Shown: in pieces, positions 59,880-64,000 of the stretch
Numbering within the stretch: position 1 is the stretch's first letter
Layout of the letters: every line of letters starts with the position of its first letter
Source of the DNA: Ulota crispa
Taxonomy: Eukaryota > Streptophyta > Bryopsida > Orthotrichales > Orthotrichaceae
Length of the DNA: 64,000 nucleotides
Assembly (NCBI GenBank): GCA_963920765.1
Contig: OY987251.1
Location: 498,501 to 562,500, forward strand
Direction of reading: 5' to 3'
Translations under genes and position numbers: made by a program
Notes under the pieces: generated by a model
What the model was told of the DNA's origin: nothing
Database searches by the model: none
What the model saw: only the letters and a program-made list of their open reading frames with translations

Positions 59880-61215
59880 TCTGCAAACTGTGTGTGGGAA
59901 ATGTGGCTCAAGGTCCTTAAAGCCCACATCGAGGGAAGGCTGTACAACGTATCTATAGAAGATTACCACTTGAAGAAGATAGACAAGGAGTTGAAAAAGT
60001 TTCTTCCACAGTCATTGGGGACTAATTTTTTTAAGGTGCTGTTTGCCATGGATGATGAGGCCATGATGGAATGCGCGCAAAAAATTCTCTCAATGTGCGC
60101 TGTCGACAATCCTAGAGGGAAGGATTGGGATTCCTGACTAGCAAAGGTCTACTTAGGAAAACTTAGAAGATATGTTATGGAGGCGGTAAGCTTAAATGGA
60201 TAGACTGATTGGAAACCAGCAAAGATAACCATCATTCGGACAATTGCGAGGTTGTTGAATGATGAGAACGATTGGCTTATTGGGAAGGACAAGTCGGTGA
60301 TCATGGGTCGGTGGGTTAGATTAAAACAAGAGCTTGGCATCACTGCGCTTCATATGTATGAGTTGATTAGGCAAGCAGGGGTGGAGTATCTTTCTCAATT
60401 GAACTTTTTAGTGGAGAGAAAGATGAAAATAATGCTCTTGGATGAACGCCTAGCAGAGTTAAACCATGTACTATATCCAAGGCCACTAGAGAATCCACCA
60501 CCCCCTCTAATGGTGGCGCAAGTGGGAAGCAAGGGGTTGAGCGATCAACCAATGTTTTACACAATGGACCCGTCTACCTCCTGTTTGAAATCAGTTGACA
60601 AACCAATTGGTTCATCCAAATCAATTTGCAAAGGAATAATGGATTTGTATGGTGTTTTGGCAGATTCAGATGGCCGTGGTCTTAGAGACAGTATGGTACC
60701 TTGGAATGAAGTATTCAGTACTTTCACACCAGCCCTAAGGCAGTGCATGGATTGAACTTCACAGAGTTCCGCAACGGATGATATTATACCACACAAGTGA
60801 CGAGGCTTACTTCCAAGCAGTAGTCAAAAGACTTTTCTCAAACTATCAAGTGATGCAAAGTTGATACATACTTGAAATAGCTGAGAAGAATGTGTTGGCT
60901 TCAAATTTTTGACTAGACAACAAAGGAAGTACAACAGTGGCAGTTGTCTTTGCCTGAGGCATTGAGATTCTAGAGCAATGGCCTCTACTCTTGGATACCA
61001 GAGATCCTCGGTTCCTCAATTTAGACACGCATTGGGCAGAGTGTCAAATTGGAGCCGCGAAGACTGAATTGCACATGGAGTCGTACATTCGATTTGTTTG
61101 TCAGGTCATAGTTCCCAGTGCGACACTCTGCACAGTACTTGCTAGATGGAAAGCAATGCTTTGTGCGGCACTAAGTTTATTCTTATCAATGAAGTACTTA
61201 CTACGTGCATAGGTT
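59880..61215 (+). pseudogene. Helical coding blocks of the 51-63 kb relic
   Basis: 59892-60137: MWEMWLKVLKAHIEGRLYNV, EDYHLKKIDKELKKFLPQ, DDEAMMECAQKILSMC. About 60150-60755: GKLRRYVMEAVSLNG, WKPAKITIIRTIARLLNDEN, RWVRLKQELGITALHMYELI, VERKMKIMLLDERLAELNHV, then a Pro-rich linker and GIMDLYGVLADSDGRGLRDS. About 60780-61210: HTSDEAYFQAVVKRLFSNY, LEQWPLLLDTRDPRFLNL and a Cys/Leu-rich helix. An in-frame stop near 60202 and others show decay. Mostly helical with no catalytic motif I can name. The order after the DGQH block suggests the C-terminal part of the same protein. Confidence 0.5.
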
Positions 61216-61310
61216 GATGCAAGAAAAAAATGATAGGCCAAATAGTGGGTCAGGGGGTTTATATGCATGCTTGTCCGTTGAGGGTCTTTGTGGTGTAGTG
61301 TTGGAGACAT

Positions 61311-61331
61311 TTGAGGACAATTTTGTCCTAA
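61311..61331. repeat. Palindrome, GAGGACAA-core family
   Basis: TTGAGGACAA then TTTTGTCCTAAG, imperfectly self-complementary, again in a gap between coding-like blocks. Confidence 0.75.
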
Positions 61332-61899
61332 GAAATTAGGAGACGTATCCTACATGGAATAGTAAATTTGAGTTTTTTGAAGGGAATCTCAAAGATCTAA
61401 TGACTTATGTTTTTTCCGTGGTTTGAATGTATGGTCTTTGTAACATAGGAATCATGCGTGACTTGGACGTTTGCCCCTTTGATACCCTCCCATTCTACAT
61501 TCTCAAAATGCGTAAACTTGGACTCTTTGACCTAACTTCTTTGACGCAAGCATTTGGACAAATGATGTTGTAACTAACAAAATGCACAAGAGGGATCGGG
61601 CTGGGTTTCAACCGGGTTCAGATGCATTAAGGCAAGCTATTGTACCGGTGCTACAAATTGAGGGCGTTTTGTGTGTGGAAAAGGCAACACATGATGGAGG
61701 CCCCATGGTTGTTCTTGAGGGTGTCATCCCAGCAAGTGCAAGCCAACCCGCGCTCAAATAGGAGCAGATACAGAGCTAGTTGAGTTTTGGTGACCTTAAT
61801 TCCACACAGTGGTAGCTTAACATGAACTTCTTGACTACCAGCATAGCAGACCCTGGCATCAAATGCATTGCTAGGACAACCAAGCAACACGCATTGCAG

Positions 61900-63310
61900 T
61901 CAGCACTAGTAATATCACCCCGCGCTTGATCAGATATACCCGGCCTTTGTAACGTTGCGCTCAATGACAATGAAACTGTGGATGAAGGCCCACCACTTGC
62001 TCATAGGATTTGCAACATACTAAGAATTGTGGACAATGTGGTAGGCCTCATTTGTAGGCTGGACAAGATGCAGTGGACTAAGGGCGTACTCTTTGACAAA
62101 CATGGAAATAGTAGAGCGGTCATCAAACATGTTCCATGCACATCTTAGCCTTTTCCCAGCGTAGATGGTGACCACCCCATCTAGGAGTCTGTCAAAGACA
62201 ACTCCGTATTCAAAGGCTGCACAATCATGGACGTAGATGGCATAGTCGTGGGATCACCATGTCAAGCAATTGACATAGTACCTTTGTCCATGCTTTTAGA
62301 GCAATTGTCTAGTACTGCCACGTTATGCACCCCGTTGGAGGAGATGGGACAGCTGATTACATCCGCCCGGACCCTTGATTATTTTCCCGTCTCTATTGAC
62401 CATGCAAAGGTGCTCAATTCTCTTATAGAAGTATCACGGATATGCAACACCTCGCCCGGCACTACCAAAATGGTAGGTTGTGCATTGAGTGTTGCTATGG
62501 TGGGCATTGTCATAGCATCAGCTGATCTCTTGCCCATTCCTTGCAATGAAAGACCCAGATCTCTCCGCCACTTTGTCAGTACATCAAGACATGGCATTTA
62601 CCCTTGTGGTTGACCAATCTACAGCAGAGGGTGATGGAGTAATGTCTGAATTGTCCTTCCGCGCCGTGAGTAGGGGAAGGAGCCCCTTGTGCAATATCAT
62701 CTCTGAAAGGGAATCAAAGCGCCAACACACATTCAAGGAGGTGAAAAAAAAGAGGATCAGCTACGGCATCTTCAATTTCACCAACAGGAAGGAAGACGCA
62801 ATCAACTGTGACAATTTGGACAATGAACCTATCACGGGCAAAGACCCTCTATTCTAGAAGATGGAAGTGGATAGGAAGCCCTTCTTACCTTTAACAGAGG
62901 TAGCTGAGCATATGCAAAGTGACACTAATCGTTGTAATGAGGAGGCACATTTGCAAATGAAGGTTATGTTGGACAAAGCAAATGCGCAAAATTGTGAGCA
63001 ACAAAGGATCTTAAAGGAGACACAAAAGGAGTTGGTGCGACAAAAAGGAAGAGAGGATGGAGTTCCAGCGTGCAATAGAGAAGAAACTATCAAGTATGGT
63101 GCAACATGCAGTTTGTAATTTGCTTAAGGTCCCCTAGTCGATCACAAAGAGGGGTTGGCGTTAGTGAGCGTACAAGTGCAAACAGGGCTGCTTGTAGAGG
63201 AGGCTATAGTTACTCCACTGCTGTGTGGTGATGTTCTGGTTATGCCACCGTCACCTTTGCCGGTTAGCAACATTGTCTTGGTTGTAACGGCACACAGGGA
63301 ATAAGAGCAG
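61900..63310 (+). pseudogene. C-terminal blocks of the 51-63 kb relic, with coiled coil
   Basis: 61960-62145: LNDNETVDEGPPLAHRICNI, VVGLICRLDKMQWTKGVLF. 62227-62613: MDVDGIVVGSPCQAIDIVPL, LEEMGQLITSARTLDYFPVS, VSRICNTSPGTTKMVGCALS. 62546-62857, in another frame: FTLVVDQSTAEGDGVMSELS, ERESKRQHTFKEVKKKRISY. 62861-63118 is a coiled coil: CNEEAHLQMKVMLDKANAQ, QQRILKETQKELVRQKGRE. 63150-63300: LALVSVQVQTGLLVEEAIV, CGDVLVMPPSPLPVSN. The protein-like flow passes between frames, as expected of introns or decay. No family recognised. Confidence 0.5.
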
Positions 63311-64000
63311 CACATTGATACAAACACCTGCATTCCTTGTACTCTGGTAAGAAAACCTTAATCAAGAGCTTTTCAAATTGGAGTGAGGGTGCGTGCAATG
63401 CCGGTAATTATGGAATACTAACATGGAAATGTTGTTCACCAATGCAGGTAGACATATCAGCAAATGTAATAGCTGGGGAGGGAGGCTCTACATCTCTTGT
63501 GAGTGCAGCCGCACCAATGGATCAATTAGATGTATAGGTAGGCGCATATCTGAGCATAGAGGAGGAGATTTTCACATTGTAGAGAGTGTGCATGGTAAGG
63601 AAGACTTTGCAAGTATGTAAGCAATTGATGTTGAACCGTCATTTTCAATCATCAACACTTGCACTTCCATCACTCCTTTGCTGTGTGAATATTGTAATTT
63701 GTTAACCCTTAGCAATGACCGTAACATACATTTCACAATAAGAGTCAATTGTAAATGGCAATCTAATAGATGAGAGTAATATTTAATCAAAACACCATGT
63801 TATAGTGTTATAACGTAGATGGGTGATGTATCTTAACAGAACATGTGTGCTAATGGAACTCTTGAAGGCATGACCCAAGATGCCTAAATCCTAATATTGT
63901 GTAAGTAGAGTAGAACAATTTTGTTGGCCACAATAGAACATTTGGGCAATCTATGTGGAGAATACTAAAATGAATAAAGTGGGCGGGGACTGCAAACTAT
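63311..64000. other. End of window, no further gene recognised
   Basis: Short frames at 63337-63620 (+) have mixed composition and might be a last exon of the relic (CNAGNYGILTWKCCSPMQ), but the pattern fades. From about 63620 it is AT-rich with no motif. Confidence 0.4.

Noticed and set aside
1-64000. CRISPR array, tRNA, rRNA or organellar insertion
   Set aside because: The tandem repeats have no regular unique spacers, and no tRNA arm pattern, rRNA segment or plastid/mitochondrial gene was recognised on either strand.

Overview
The window looks like nuclear DNA from a land plant. It is strongly AT-rich and holds no gene I can call intact. It is a patchwork of old transposable elements, foldback (palindromic) elements, tandem repeats and decayed gene copies. 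The evidence for a plant is a complete but broken Ty1-copia element with its solo LTR, a BED/DUF659-type hAT transposase relic, and a plant-like protein kinase with a DWG-type metal-binding region. Several protein types here (the TET/JBP-like oxygenase and the kinase with HNDL and ICDW motifs) fit a seed-free plant such as a bryophyte, fern or lycophyte better than a flowering plant. That placement is inference, and I cannot name a species.

Layout. 1-12.6 kb is AT-rich spacer with three palindromic MITE-like elements (4.93, 7.85 and 9.26 kb) and three full-length copies of a ~0.9 kb element whose ends read TTAACCCCTAAAGGACC...GGTCCTTTAGGGGTTAA. 12.67-16.9 kb is a GC-richer degenerate tract built from ~1.05 kb tandem units that carry perfect or near-perfect palindromes. 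16.9-24 kb is AT-rich with little I can interpret. 24-26.2 kb has a minus-strand coding relic of unknown family with a GC-rich tandem repeat upstream of it. 28.3-30.2 kb is a minus-strand protein kinase pseudogene interrupted by a solo copia LTR that has a perfect 5-bp target duplication. 31.9-33.2 kb is a plus-strand coiled-coil coding relic. 35.38-40.90 kb is the copia fossil, which appears to sit inside the 5' part of a hAT element whose transposase relic follows at 40.98-41.96 kb.

43.8-44.8 kb (minus strand) holds the find I rate highest: a decayed gene with the NFxNxxHxD, GGEF and DFHCT signatures and a trailing Arg of the TET/JBP-like 2-oxoglutarate/Fe(II) dioxygenase family. 45.26-46.21 kb is a two-type higher-order tandem array. 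47.7-50.95 kb holds a large foldback element and more TTAA-element copies. 51.3-63.3 kb is a long plus-strand series of coding blocks separated by intron-like gaps. It starts near a TATA-like box and includes a histone-H3-tail-like N terminus, basic and acidic low-complexity blocks, a conserved IIDGQHSFQA motif resembling ParB/DGQHR proteins, and a coiled coil. Palindromes with the core GACAA-YR-TTGTC lie in its gaps and recur in the 13-17 kb tract.

No rRNA, tRNA, CRISPR or organellar insertion was recognised. All similarities were judged by eye, without alignment or database search.
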